Below are positions 9,312 to 17,633 of a DNA stretch of 64,000 nt, piece after piece. The stretch comes from Azospirillum brasilense. Its GTDB lineage: Bacteria > Pseudomonadota > Alphaproteobacteria > Azospirillales > Azospirillaceae. The stretch lies in assembly GCF_022023855.1 (NCBI RefSeq), contig NZ_CP059450.1, positions 1,475,001 to 1,539,000 on the forward strand. Direction: 5' to 3'. Numbering within the stretch: position 1 is the first letter of the stretch; each line of letters opens with the position of its first letter. The notes beneath the pieces were generated by a model that saw nothing but the letters and a program-made list of their open reading frames with translations, was not told where the DNA came from and ran no database searches. The position numbers and the translations under genes are program-made.

Positions 9312-10460
9312 ATGTCCGAACCACTCCAGCCCCCCTCCCCCGCACTGCTGACCGCCCTTCTGGAGGCCGAGCGCGCGCTCGGCCGGTTGGCGGAGGTGGT
9401 TCAGGACCCGGCGCGCCGACGGCGGCTGTGGGCCGACGCGGCGCGCCGGGAGTCCTGCGCGGCGGCGCGTCTCGACGGGGTGGCGGTGGACCCGGCGGAG
9501 TTCCTGGTGGCGACCATCGGCACCGACCTCGTCCCCACCGCCGGTCGGGGAGCGGCGCAATCGGTCCGCGCGCTGTGGCAAGGCGCCCTGTTCACGCAAG
9601 GCGTGATCGCCGCCCCCGCCCGCCATAGGGAAAACAACCGTGCACTGCCGCCGTCCAGCGGTGCCGCGGCCGATGCCTGGCGCGCGGTGGCGGAACTGGA
9701 GGCCGGGCCGGACGACCGTTTTTCCTTCCCGTCCGACGACGAGGATGGCGACACCGCGCCCGTCACGGACGACGCGCCCCCAGCCTGGTCTCTGGGTTGG
9801 TCGGAAGCGCTGTGGCGCTGCCTTCAGGCGGAAGTGTCGGGCCGCGATCCCGGGCGGCTGGCCTTCTCCGCGGACCGCGAGGCAGAGGCGGCGACGCTGC
9901 TCAAGCGGCTGGACCATGCCGGCGACTCGCCGGCCCTGCTCGGCGGCGTGGGGATACTGGCCGAACTGCTCCGCCCGGCGCCCGACTTGCGCATTCCCGG
10001 CTGGGCGGTGCCCTCGGCCCGGCTGATGGGGGCGCTGGCGGTGGCGCGCTGCTGCCGAGTGCCGAACGTCTGGCTGCCGATGTCCGTTTCGCTGCACGCC
10101 GACCGCACGACCGCCGGCCTCGCCGCCCGCGGGCGGGAGGAGGGATGGCGGCTGTGGCTGGCCGACACGGTGGCGGAGACGGCGCGGCGGGAGCGGGAGC
10201 GCGCCCTGTCGCTGGACCGCAAGGCGGAAGGCTGGCAACAGCGGGTGGGGGCCAAGCGCCGCAACTCCCGCATTCCGGACCTTTTGGAGCTTCTGTTCGA
10301 GGAACCCGCCCTGACCGTACGGCGGGTGCAGAAGCGGTTGGGCAGCACCTTCCGCGGCGCCCAGCTTCTGGTCGACGAGTTACTGGAGAACGGAATCCTG
10401 CGCGAGGCGACGAACCGCGCGCTGGACCGCGTGTTCATCGCCGTGGATCTGGTACCCTGA
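9312..10460 (+). CDS. DUF1612/helix-turn-helix protein (RHE_PE00001-like)
   Basis: A 382-residue protein. The N-terminal part contains RRESCAAARLDGVAVDPAEFLV, resembling the helical N-terminus seen in Fic-related and DUF1612 proteins. The C-terminal part has RRNSRIPDLLELLFEEP followed by a predicted winged helix (VRRVQKRLGSTFRGAQLLVDELLENGIL). This order matches a family described mainly on rhizobial plasmids and annotated as RHE_PE00001. No Fic catalytic motif (HPFxxGNGR) is present, so AMPylation activity is not supported. Function is unknown; a DNA-binding role is inferred. The ATG at 9312 is preferred over an upstream in-frame TTG/ATG at 9225 because that frame runs through the AT-rich operator region. 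Confidence 0.65.
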   Translation: MSEPLQPPSPALLTALLEAERALGRLAEVVQDPARRRRLWADAARRESCAAARLDGVAVDPAEFLVATIGTDLVPTAGRGAAQSVRALWQGALFTQGVIAAPARHRENNRALPPSSGAAADAWRAVAELEAGPDDRFSFPSDDEDGDTAPVTDDAPPAWSLGWSEALWRCLQAEVSGRDPGRLAFSADREAEAATLLKRLDHAGDSPALLGGVGILAELLRPAPDLRIPGWAVPSARLMGALAVARCCRVPNVWLPMSVSLHADRTTAGLAARGREEGWRLWLADTVAETARRERERALSLDRKAEGWQQRVGAKRRNSRIPDLLELLFEEPALTVRRVQKRLGSTFRGAQLLVDELLENGILREATNRALDRVFIAVDLVP

Positions 10461-10487
10461 CACCCGCCCGGACCGGTGCGATCCGGT

Positions 10488-11336
10488 TCAGGCGATTCCC
10501 GGCGCCCGCGGGAAGGCCACCACTTTTTCATAGTCCAGCGGGTTGAAAAGCCGTTCGGGAGTAAACGGACCCTCGAACCGCCCTTCGATCAGATCGTTGC
10601 GGACGTAGAAGCCATTGGCTCCATACAGCGCGCAACCCACCAGGGTGTATCCCTTTCTTGCCGCGAGTTGCACCATCGATGTCAGCGATGCGCCGAAATC
10701 CGTCCGTCCGGCGCCCCACCGGTAGTTCGGGTCATAGGACATGATGTACTCGGCGCCCGGCGCATGGCAGTGATTGTGCTCCAGGCACACGACCCTGGGA
10801 TTGACGACGTTGATGGCCTCGAAAACGTGATAATCGTTTCCATCAATGTCGATCGACAGGAAATCGATCTCCCCCCGTATGCCGGCGCCGCCCCAGAATT
10901 TCGGTCGGCCGATCAGGCCGTTGATGTTTTCCCGCGTCACGTAGCGATCAACGAACCTCAGGGTGCCCTTCCTGATGCGATCCCGGAAATTCCATTTGAT
11001 GCTGCCGACGTAATCGGGGTTGCCCTCAATCCACAGACCGGTCCAGCCGGCTTCGAGCAACGCGCGTGTGTTGTTCTCGGTGCCAATTTCCGCGCCGAAT
11101 TCGACGAACACCCGGTTGGTCGTGCCAATCCTTCGAAAGATTTCGGCGATGATGCCGTCCTCATCGGATTGACTGAACAGCTTCGCCCCGTACCATTCCA
11201 GGCGCGCCCGGTCCCCGCCCGTACGCCGCATCCGGTCCTGCTCTAGCGACATCGTTTCCTTCCCAAAGCATCCCAGGGGCGCCAGACCGGACGCCGGATG
11301 CTCGGAAGCATAAAAGACCTTGCCCTTCGGCGACAT
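10488..11336 (-). CDS. FkbM-type SAM-dependent methyltransferase-like protein
   Basis: A 282-residue cytosolic protein. The segment RVFVEFGAEIGTENNT (about residues 75-90) matches the glycine-containing SAM-binding loop of the FkbM/class I methyltransferase family. DFLSIDIDGNDYHVFEAI further on matches the conserved acidic motif of the same group. It is preceded by KLFSQSDEDGIIAEIF, a common start in proteins of this type found in glycan or lipid-modification loci. The substrate cannot be deduced because the neighbours are unrelated. The ATG at 11336 has a weak gcggga ribosome-binding site. It is convergent with the DUF1612 gene. Confidence 0.75.
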   Translation of the reverse strand: MSPKGKVFYASEHPASGLAPLGCFGKETMSLEQDRMRRTGGDRARLEWYGAKLFSQSDEDGIIAEIFRRIGTTNRVFVEFGAEIGTENNTRALLEAGWTGLWIEGNPDYVGSIKWNFRDRIRKGTLRFVDRYVTRENINGLIGRPKFWGGAGIRGEIDFLSIDIDGNDYHVFEAINVVNPRVVCLEHNHCHAPGAEYIMSYDPNYRWGAGRTDFGASLTSMVQLAARKGYTLVGCALYGANGFYVRNDLIEGRFEGPFTPERLFNPLDYEKVVAFPRAPGIA

Positions 11337-11400
11337 TCCCGCTTTCGGATGATCGGCCGGCCGAATTATGGCGGCTCCGATGCAGCCAAGCGCAGGGTGC

Positions 11401-11853
11401 TCAGATGTCGAAGTTGACGGGCAGGCCGCCGGTCGCCTGACGGTGGCGCAGGGCGTCGGACAGGGTCTGGTTGTCGAGCACCTGCGCGGTGGCGTCGCGC
11501 ACCTGCACCATCAGCCAGCGCACCGAACAGGTCGGCGGGTCGATGCAGTCCTCGCAGGGACGGAAGGAATTCTTGCTGGCGCAGGGGATCGGCGCCAGAT
11601 GCCCGTCGATCAGCCGGATCACCTCGCCGAAGGAAATCTCCTCCGCCGGGCGCGCCAGACGGTAGCCGCCGCTCTTGCCGCGCTTGGCGAACAGCAGGCC
11701 GTGCTTGCGCAGTTCCACCAGAATGGCTTCCAGGAACTTGCGCGGAATGTTCTCCCGCTCGGCGATTTCGGCGATCAGGACGAGTTCGTCGTCCGTCCGT
11801 TCGGCCAGCATGATCAGCGCACGCAGGGCGTATTTGGCTTTTTGCGACAGCAT
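11401..11853 (-). CDS. Rrf2-family transcriptional regulator, probable Fe-S sensor
   Basis: A 150-residue protein with a typical Rrf2 start (MLSQKAKYALRALIMLA) and winged helix with IPRKFLEAILVELRKHGLL and RGKSGGYRLARP. Four cysteines (91, 100, 103, 109) lie in the effector loop, close to the positions used by IscR and RirA for [2Fe-2S] or [4Fe-4S] clusters, so redox or iron sensing is likely. The genes IscR normally controls are not adjacent, so an IscR assignment is not made. Nearest neighbour is a divergent metallo-hydrolase starting 169 bp away; the shared intergenic region probably holds both promoters. Confidence 0.87.
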   Translation of the reverse strand: MLSQKAKYALRALIMLAERTDDELVLIAEIAERENIPRKFLEAILVELRKHGLLFAKRGKSGGYRLARPAEEISFGEVIRLIDGHLAPIPCASKNSFRPCEDCIDPPTCSVRWLMVQVRDATAQVLDNQTLSDALRHRQATGGLPVNFDI

Positions 11854-12022
11854 TCGGTCCGGCACCGCCCCCCGCGGCGGAATGGGATAAAGATAAAGTG
11901 CACTCCATATAGCCGTGTTGCCCAGGAATTGGTACCGGTTCTTGCCCTGGAAAACGGTGGCGCGTAAGGTCGAACACGAATCGATCCCTGACCATTGATC
12001 ATTGACCGGCGAAGGACGCGGC

Positions 12023-12655
12023 ATGCAGACCATCATCGTTCCCGTCACTCCGTTCCAGCAGAACTGCACGGTGCTCTGGTGCCCGGAGACGATGAAGGGC
12101 GCCGCCGTCGATCCCGGCGGCGATCTGCCGCGCGTCCTGCGCGCCGCCCAGTCGAAGGGCGTGACGCTGGAGAAGATCCTGGTCACCCACGGCCACATCG
12201 ACCACGCCGGCGCCGTCGCCGACCTCGCCGACGAGCTGAAACTGCCCATCGAGGGGCCGCACCGCGAGGACCAGTTCTGGATCGACGGCATGCCGATGCA
12301 GAGCCAGATGTTCGGCTTCCCGCCGGTCCGCTCCTTCACGCCGGACCGCTGGCTGGAGGAGGGCGACACGGTGACGGTCGGCAACCTGACGCTGGACGTC
12401 CACCACTGCCCGGGCCACACACCGGGCCATGTGGTCTTCGTTCACAAGCCGAGCAAGATCGCCATCGTCGGCGACGTGCTGTTCCAGGGCTCCATCGGCC
12501 GTACCGACTTCCCCAAGGGCAACCACGGCGACCTGATCGAGTCGATCCGCAGCAAGCTGTTCCCGCTGGGCGACGACGTGACCTTCATCCCCGGCCACGG
12601 CCCGACCTCGACCATCGGGGAGGAGAGGCTGTACAATCCTTTCCTCAACGACTGA
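12023..12655 (+). CDS. Metallo-beta-lactamase-fold hydrolase (YcbL/glyoxalase II-like)
   Basis: A 210-residue enzyme of the MBL superfamily. The metal motif HxHxDH is complete (H56, H58, D60, H61 in THGHIDHAG). Further ligands are in HCPGHTPGHVVF and in the aspartate strand IVGDVLF; the last His lies in FIPGHGP. Small proteins of this shape (YcbL group) are thought to hydrolyse glutathione thioesters or related compounds. The ATG at 12023 has a gaagga ribosome-binding site about 6 bases upstream. Confidence 0.88.
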   Translation: MQTIIVPVTPFQQNCTVLWCPETMKGAAVDPGGDLPRVLRAAQSKGVTLEKILVTHGHIDHAGAVADLADELKLPIEGPHREDQFWIDGMPMQSQMFGFPPVRSFTPDRWLEEGDTVTVGNLTLDVHHCPGHTPGHVVFVHKPSKIAIVGDVLFQGSIGRTDFPKGNHGDLIESIRSKLFPLGDDVTFIPGHGPTSTIGEERLYNPFLND

Positions 12656-12842
12656 GCATCGCCACTCCCATAAGAGACATCGGCGCATACGCTCTCCGCA
12701 AGCCTAGCGGGGGATGACGGGCGCCGATGTCCTTTCTAGCTGTGTCTGCGACAGTTCAGTTATGAACGGGGAAATCCGCTTCGGCTACCCCCGTTGTTTT
12801 CCTGGTAGCCCTTCATCTGTCACGAAGGCACATAGGATAACT

Positions 12843-13469
12843 ATGTATACAAACTCACCTATAATTCAAATGATTTCCGTCGCAGCAATTCTCTCCATAC
12901 TTTCAGCCCCTGCGATGATAATTTATTCATACAAATCAAGATTTCCTCGATGGCTGCAGGTTATCGCCAAAGTTCTGCTTGCGCCTTACCTGCTGATAGT
13001 CTCAACAGTCGGGGCGATTGGAACGCTTCCGGCGCTTCCGGCATTAGTCGACGTTCTTAGAGACGATGGCTGCTTGCAGCGATACTTTGACGATGAATTG
13101 GTCGTCACGTCACCCACCGGGCTGCGCAAAGCAGTAGTCAATACAGGCGTCTGCGTGAGCGGCCCACTCGCGATCAACTCTGATGACGGGACTGATATCG
13201 AGATCACTACGCCCGGAACCGGCAAGCGAGTGACGGTTTTCAAGGGTTACGCCCGCTCGGACAAGTCCGTTGACTTGGAGTGGAAGGAGGACGGACGACT
13301 GCTTGTCCGCTTGCACAAAGTGATCCCCGTCGGCAAGAGCCTGCACAATGTTGACGGAGTTATCATTGAATATCGCGTTTCTCAGAAAGCTATGGGGTCA
13401 TTGCCGACCTCTTCGGAATCGGCGGCGCAGTTCAGGGCTTGGGCAACCGGCAACGCCGTGATCGATTGA
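12843..13469 (+). CDS. Hypothetical membrane-anchored protein of atypical composition
   Basis: I do not recognise this gene. It encodes about 208 residues from an ATG at 12843. There are two hydrophobic segments in the first 70 residues (MISVAAILSILSAPAMIIYS and VLLAPYLLIVSTVGAIG) and a soluble remainder with two cysteines (DDGCLQRY, TGVCVSG). The DNA is clearly AT-richer and codon use is more relaxed than in all its neighbours, which suggests recent acquisition. A longer in-frame extension to 12714 exists but lacks a convincing ribosome-binding site. It sits between an MBL hydrolase and a convergent OsmC gene, with no mobile-element genes visible. Confidence 0.6.
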   Translation: MYTNSPIIQMISVAAILSILSAPAMIIYSYKSRFPRWLQVIAKVLLAPYLLIVSTVGAIGTLPALPALVDVLRDDGCLQRYFDDELVVTSPTGLRKAVVNTGVCVSGPLAINSDDGTDIEITTPGTGKRVTVFKGYARSDKSVDLEWKEDGRLLVRLHKVIPVGKSLHNVDGVIIEYRVSQKAMGSLPTSSESAAQFRAWATGNAVID

Positions 13470-13548
13470 CCCACTGTCAAATCTTAACGCCCTAATCGCC
13501 CAAGGCCGGTAAGGGCGGCCCTTCGGAACCGCCCCATTCGGAGAACCG

Positions 13549-14064
13549 TCACCCCTGACCCGTCTCGATAGCCAGCGACATCGGCGGCGGGTTGGCCAGG
13601 GTCTGGTAGACGACGCAATAACGCTCGGTCAGCTTGGTCAGGGTGGCGATGCGCTCCGCCGGTTCGTCGGTGTCCAGATCGAAGCGCAGGCGGATGGCGC
13701 GGAAGCCGACCGGCGCGTCCTTCGCCACGCCCAGCGTGCCGCGGAAATCCAGGTCGCCTTCTGCCGACACGGTGCCGCCACGCAGCTTGAATTCCAGCGC
13801 CGTGGCGACCGCCTTCAGCGTCACGCCCGCGCAGGCCACCAGCGCCTCAAGCAGCATGTCGCCCGAACAGGCCTGCGTACCCGGCCCGCCGGTCGCCGGG
13901 TGGAGGCCGGCTTCCACCAGCGCCCGGCCCGTCTCGACCTTGCAGGCGATGCCGGAATCATCCAGCGCCCCACGGGCCTTCAGCGTCACCACCGCCGACT
14001 CCGGGGCGTCCTTGTACTTGTCCTTCAGCGGCGCCTGGAGCGCGCGCAGATCCTGTGCATCCAT
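13549..14064 (-). CDS. OsmC-family peroxiredoxin-like protein
   Basis: A 171-residue protein of the OsmC/Ohr/YhfA superfamily. Conserved features are the first cysteine in LLEALVACAGVTLKAVA and the second in ERYCVVYQTLANPPP. The paired cysteines support organic-hydroperoxide reduction as for OsmC/Ohr, although the spacing and extra N-terminal strand (VVTLKARGALDDSG) are closer to the less-characterised YhfA-like branch. It is divergent from the TRAP binding protein at 14254. Confidence 0.85.
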   Translation of the reverse strand: MDAQDLRALQAPLKDKYKDAPESAVVTLKARGALDDSGIACKVETGRALVEAGLHPATGGPGTQACSGDMLLEALVACAGVTLKAVATALEFKLRGGTVSAEGDLDFRGTLGVAKDAPVGFRAIRLRFDLDTDEPAERIATLTKLTERYCVVYQTLANPPPMSLAIETGQG

Positions 14065-14253
14065 GCCCGTGCGTTTCCTCTTCGCGGTTCGGATTCTTTA
14101 TTGTGCGGCCGGCGGATGATGGACTGCAAACACCATCCCGGCAATGCCCAAAGCGAAGCCCAGCTCCGCAGCCGGCCCCCCTGGCCCGCCTCGATGTTTT
14201 CCGCTAAGACCGGTGGTATAAGCATAATGAATGGGAAGGGAGATTCCCCCGCC

Positions 14254-15348
14254 ATGAAACGTCGTTCCTTCCTCGCCAGCGCCGGTGTCGGTCTGGCCGC
14301 CAGCACCGTCGTCGCCGCACCGGCCATCGCGCAGAGCCAGCCCGAGATCAAGTGGCGCATGGCGTCGAGCTATCCCAAGAGCCTCGACACCATCTTCGGC
14401 GGGGCGGAGCTGATCGCGCGCCGGGTCGCCGCCGCCACCGACAACAAGTTCCAGATCCGCACCTTCGCGGCGGGCGAGATCGTGCCGGCGCTCCAGGTGC
14501 TGGACGCGGTGCAGAACGGCACGATCGAGTGCGGCCAGTCCGCCGCCTATTTCTACATCGGCAAGGACCCGACCTTCTGCTTCGACACGGCCATGCCCTT
14601 CGGCCTGAACACGCGCCAGCACATCTCCTGGATGATGCACGGCGGCGGGCTGGAGCTGATGCGGGAGCTGTTCCGGGAACACAACATCTACAACATCCCC
14701 GCCGGCAACACGACGGCCCAGATGGGCGGCTGGTTCCGCAAGGAAATCAAGACGGTGGAGGATCTCAGCGGCCTCAAGATGCGGGTCGGCGGGCTGGCCG
14801 GGCAGATTATGGGCAAGCTGGGCCTCGTCCCGCAGCAGATCGGCGGCGGCGACATCTACCCGGCGCTGGAGCGCGGCACCATCGACGCGGCGGAGTTCGT
14901 CGGCCCCTACGACGACGAGAAGCTGGGCTTCCACAAGGTCGCCAAATACTACTACTCGCCGGGCTGGTGGGAGGGCTCCGCCCAGATCCCGCTGATGATC
15001 AACATCTCCGCCTGGGAGCAGCTTCCCGAGTCCTACAAGACGATCCTGGAGCAGGCCTGCTGGGAGGCCAACACCTGGATGATCGCCAAGTACGACGCCG
15101 TCAACGCCGCGGCGCTGAAGCGTCTGGTCGCCGGCGGTGCCCAGCTCCGCGCCTTCCCGCGCGAGGTCATGATGGCCTGCGAGAAGATCGCCAACGAGCT
15201 GAACGACGAGCTGTCGGCCAAGAATCCGCGCTTCAAGAAGGTCTACGAGGCGTGGAAGCCCTTCCGCGACGAGGAGCGGCTGTGGTTCCGCGTCGCCGAG
15301 AACAGCTTCGACTCCTACGTCTATTCCCAGTCGGCGCAGCGCCGCTGA
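14254..15348 (+). CDS. TRAP transporter substrate-binding protein, TakP-like (2-oxo acid binding)
   Basis: A 364-residue exported binding protein. The N-terminus is a Tat-type signal (MKRRSFLASAGVGLAAS). The mature part closely follows the Rhodobacter alpha-keto-acid binder TakP as I remember it: KWRMASSYPKSLDTIFGGAE, NTTAQMGGWFRKEI, LKMRVGGLAGQIMGKLGLVP, GGGDIYPALERGTIDAAEFVG and PYDDEKLGF. TakP binds pyruvate-like 2-oxo acids with a cation. The membrane partners DctQ and DctM are not next to it, so it is an orphan subunit here. The ATG at 14254 follows a gggaagggag ribosome-binding site; an in-frame ATG at 14227 lies upstream of that site. Confidence 0.88.
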   Translation: MKRRSFLASAGVGLAASTVVAAPAIAQSQPEIKWRMASSYPKSLDTIFGGAELIARRVAAATDNKFQIRTFAAGEIVPALQVLDAVQNGTIECGQSAAYFYIGKDPTFCFDTAMPFGLNTRQHISWMMHGGGLELMRELFREHNIYNIPAGNTTAQMGGWFRKEIKTVEDLSGLKMRVGGLAGQIMGKLGLVPQQIGGGDIYPALERGTIDAAEFVGPYDDEKLGFHKVAKYYYSPGWWEGSAQIPLMINISAWEQLPESYKTILEQACWEANTWMIAKYDAVNAAALKRLVAGGAQLRAFPREVMMACEKIANELNDELSAKNPRFKKVYEAWKPFRDEERLWFRVAENSFDSYVYSQSAQRR

Positions 15349-15373
15349 GGAAAGCACGGTCTTGAAAGAGGCA

Positions 15374-15415
15374 CGGCCCCTCCCCTTCCTGGCGAAGGAG
15401 AGGGGCCGTTTTCTT
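15374..15415 (+). terminator. Rho-independent terminator after the TakP-like gene
   Basis: A 15-bp stem (15374-15388 paired with 15394-15408) with a short loop is followed by ttttctt. It lies 25 bp after the stop codon of the binding-protein gene. Since actP converges from the right, it may serve both. Confidence 0.85.
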
Positions 15416-15422
15416 CACGCCG

Positions 15423-17093
15423 TCAGTGCGAAACCGCGCCGGCCGCGCCCAGGCCGGTTTCCGAGCGGATGTACTGGTACTCGTAGGCCTTCGCCTCCGC
15501 TGCCGCCCGTGCGCTGCGGTCGGTGACCGAGAAGAGCCAGGTCGACGCGAAGGCGATGACCATCGAGAACAGCGCCGGATGCTCGTAGGGGAAGATCGGC
15601 GCCGGGAACTTGAAGACGCTGACCCACACGGTCGGCCCCAGCACCACGAAGGCGACGCAGCTCACCAGACCGGCGAAGCCGCCGATGAAGGCGCCGCGCG
15701 TGGTCAGGCCCTTCCAGAAGATCGACAGGATCAGCACCGGGAAGTTGACCGACGCCGCCAGACCGAAGGCCAGACCGACCATGAAGGCGATGTTCTGGTT
15801 CTCGAACAGCAGGCCCAGCGTGATGGCGATGACGCCCAGCGCCAGCGTGGCGAGGCGTGACACGCGCATCTCCGACGCCTCGGTGGCGTTGCCCTTCTTG
15901 ATGACGCGGGCGTAGAGGTCGTGGCTGACCGCCGACGCGCCGGCCAGCGTCAGGCCGGCGACCACCGCCAGGATGGTGGCGAAGGCGACCGCCGAGATGA
16001 AGCCCAGGAAAATGTTGCCGCCGATGGCCTTGGACAGGTGGATGGCCGCCATGTTGCCGCCGCCCAGGATCTTGCCCGCCGCGTCCAGATAGGCCGGGTT
16101 GGTGCCGACGATCACGATGGCGAGGAAGCCGATGGTCACCGTCAGGATGAAGAAGTAGCCGATGAAGCCGGTGGCGTAGACGACCGACTTGCGCGCCTCC
16201 TTCGCGTCGGGAACGGTGAAGAAGCGCATCAGGATGTGCGGCAGCCCCGCCGGTCCGCACATCAGCGCGAGGCTGAGCGACACCGCGGCAATGGGGTCGG
16301 CCATGGCGGCGCTGGGCCGCAGGATGGCGGCGTTCGCGGCGTGGGCGGCGACGGCCTGCTGGAGCAGCCGCTCCGGGTTGAAGCCGAACTGCGCCAGCGC
16401 CAATCCGACCAGCACGGTGCAGCCGCCGAGCAGCATCACCGCCTTGATGATCTGCACCCAGGTGGTCGCCAGCATGCCGCCGAAGGTCACGTACAGGATC
16501 ATCAGCACGCCGACCATGACCACGGCGTAGGTGTAGTCCAGGCCGAACAGCAACTGGATCAGCTTGCCCGCCCCGACCATCTGCGCGATCAGGTAGAAGC
16601 AGACCACCGTCAGCGACCCGACCGCCGCCAGCGAGCGGATCGGCGTCTGGCCCAGCCGGTAGGAGGCGACGTCGGCGAAGGTGAAGCGGCCGAGGTTGCG
16701 CAGCCGCTCGGCGATCAGGAACAGCATCAGCGGCCAGCCGACCAGGAAGCCGATGGTGTAGATGACCCCGTCGAAGCCCTTGGCGAAGACCATGCCCGAC
16801 AGGCCGAGGAAGGCCGCCGCCGACATGTAGTCGCCCGCGATGGCCAGCCCGTTCTGGAAGCCGCTGATGCCGCCGCCCGCGGTGTAGAAGTCCGACGCCG
16901 AGCGGGTGCGCTTCGACGCCCAGTAGGTGATGCCCAACGTTCCGGCGACGAACAGCAGGAACATGGCGATGGCCGTCACATTGACCGGCTGGCGCTCCAC
17001 CGCGCCGTCGATGGCGGCGGCGAAAGCGGACCCGGCCGCCAGCGCCGGCAGCAGCGCGGCGGAGGCGGAAGCAAGACGACGCGCGGCGCTCAT
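15423..17093 (-). CDS. actP: Cation/acetate symporter ActP (SSS family)
   Basis: A 556-residue sodium:solute symporter. A cleavable N-terminal signal-like stretch (LLPALAAGSAFA) is followed by about 13 membrane segments. Landmarks are YWASKRTRSASDFYTAGG after the first helix, GLAIAGDYMSAAAFLGLSG, and the sodium-site region AFATILAVVAGLTLAGASAVSHDLYA. These match ActP, which imports acetate and other short monocarboxylates such as glycolate. The start codon overlaps the stop of the DUF485 gene (ATGA), the usual yjcH-actP arrangement. Confidence 0.95.
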   Translation of the reverse strand: MSAARRLASASAALLPALAAGSAFAAAIDGAVERQPVNVTAIAMFLLFVAGTLGITYWASKRTRSASDFYTAGGGISGFQNGLAIAGDYMSAAAFLGLSGMVFAKGFDGVIYTIGFLVGWPLMLFLIAERLRNLGRFTFADVASYRLGQTPIRSLAAVGSLTVVCFYLIAQMVGAGKLIQLLFGLDYTYAVVMVGVLMILYVTFGGMLATTWVQIIKAVMLLGGCTVLVGLALAQFGFNPERLLQQAVAAHAANAAILRPSAAMADPIAAVSLSLALMCGPAGLPHILMRFFTVPDAKEARKSVVYATGFIGYFFILTVTIGFLAIVIVGTNPAYLDAAGKILGGGNMAAIHLSKAIGGNIFLGFISAVAFATILAVVAGLTLAGASAVSHDLYARVIKKGNATEASEMRVSRLATLALGVIAITLGLLFENQNIAFMVGLAFGLAASVNFPVLILSIFWKGLTTRGAFIGGFAGLVSCVAFVVLGPTVWVSVFKFPAPIFPYEHPALFSMVIAFASTWLFSVTDRSARAAAEAKAYEYQYIRSETGLGAAGAVSH

Positions 17094-17401
17094 CGGCCCA
17101 CCTCATTCAGCAGATCGCGGTTCATCGCGTCGTAGCGGCTGTTGGCGCGCAGCACGTAGACGCCGGTCATCAGCGAGCAGAAGACGGTGATGACGATGCC
17201 GGCGGCCAGCCCGACCGGAAAGGTCATGCCCTCGGCCAGCGGACGCGCCATCAGTTCGGGCGCCAGCGCCGAGGCGAACACGAAGGCGTAGTAGACCGCC
17301 AGGACGATCAGCGCCAGCCGCCAGCTGAAGCGCGCGCGGCTCGCCGTCATCGCGGCGAACTTCGGGTTGGACAGCACCCGCTCGTAAATCTCGTCGGACA
17401 T
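17090..17401 (-). CDS. DUF485 inner-membrane protein (YjcH-like), partner of ActP
   Basis: A 103-residue protein with two hydrophobic hairpin segments (FSWRLALIVLAVYYAFVFAS and VGLAAGIVITVFCSLMTGVY). The start of the family, SNPKFAAMTASRARFSW, is well conserved. DUF485 proteins are almost always encoded just upstream of ActP and probably assist it, but their role is not settled. Start taken at ATG 17401; upstream in-frame codons run through an AT-rich leader. Confidence 0.9.
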   Translation of the reverse strand: MSDEIYERVLSNPKFAAMTASRARFSWRLALIVLAVYYAFVFASALAPELMARPLAEGMTFPVGLAAGIVITVFCSLMTGVYVLRANSRYDAMNRDLLNEVGR

Positions 17402-17425
17402 GGTTTTTATCGCTTTTTTCTTGGA

Positions 17426-17460
17426 ACCCAGGCATTGCGCATCGCAGCAATACCTTGGGT
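17426..17460 (-). promoter_or_regulatory. Hairpin in the 5' leader of the DUF485-actP operon
   Basis: Read on the minus strand, ACCCAAGGTATTGC can pair with GCAATGCCTGGGT, giving about 13 base pairs with one bulge and one wobble. It lies about 25 nt upstream of the start codon in an otherwise AT-rich leader. No T-run follows, so it is not a terminator; it could affect mRNA stability or mark a regulator site. Confidence 0.4.
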
Positions 17461-17633
17461 GCATGGCAGCAAAAAGCGAAATTAAATTTCTTATAGCACA
17501 AAATGACGAAAGATTCGCTCGAATCCGTTCTCATTTAACCAGATAACAGTTAATCATTAGCCGGAAGACGGTTGATCCTGGCGTGCAGAATGCGACAACG
17601 GGTCGCGCTGCGATGCAACATGAGTCAACACTG

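Noticed and set aside
9061..9345. 94-residue frame in the sulfate operon upstream region
   Set aside because: It runs through the AT-rich operator region and has no ribosome-binding site or recognisable motif.
9312..10460. Fic-domain AMPylase
   Set aside because: Only the N-terminal helices look Fic-like; the HPFxxGNGR active-site motif is absent.
14098..15357. 419-residue open frame on the minus strand
   Set aside because: Antisense to the TakP-like gene, which has a clear family match and ribosome-binding site.
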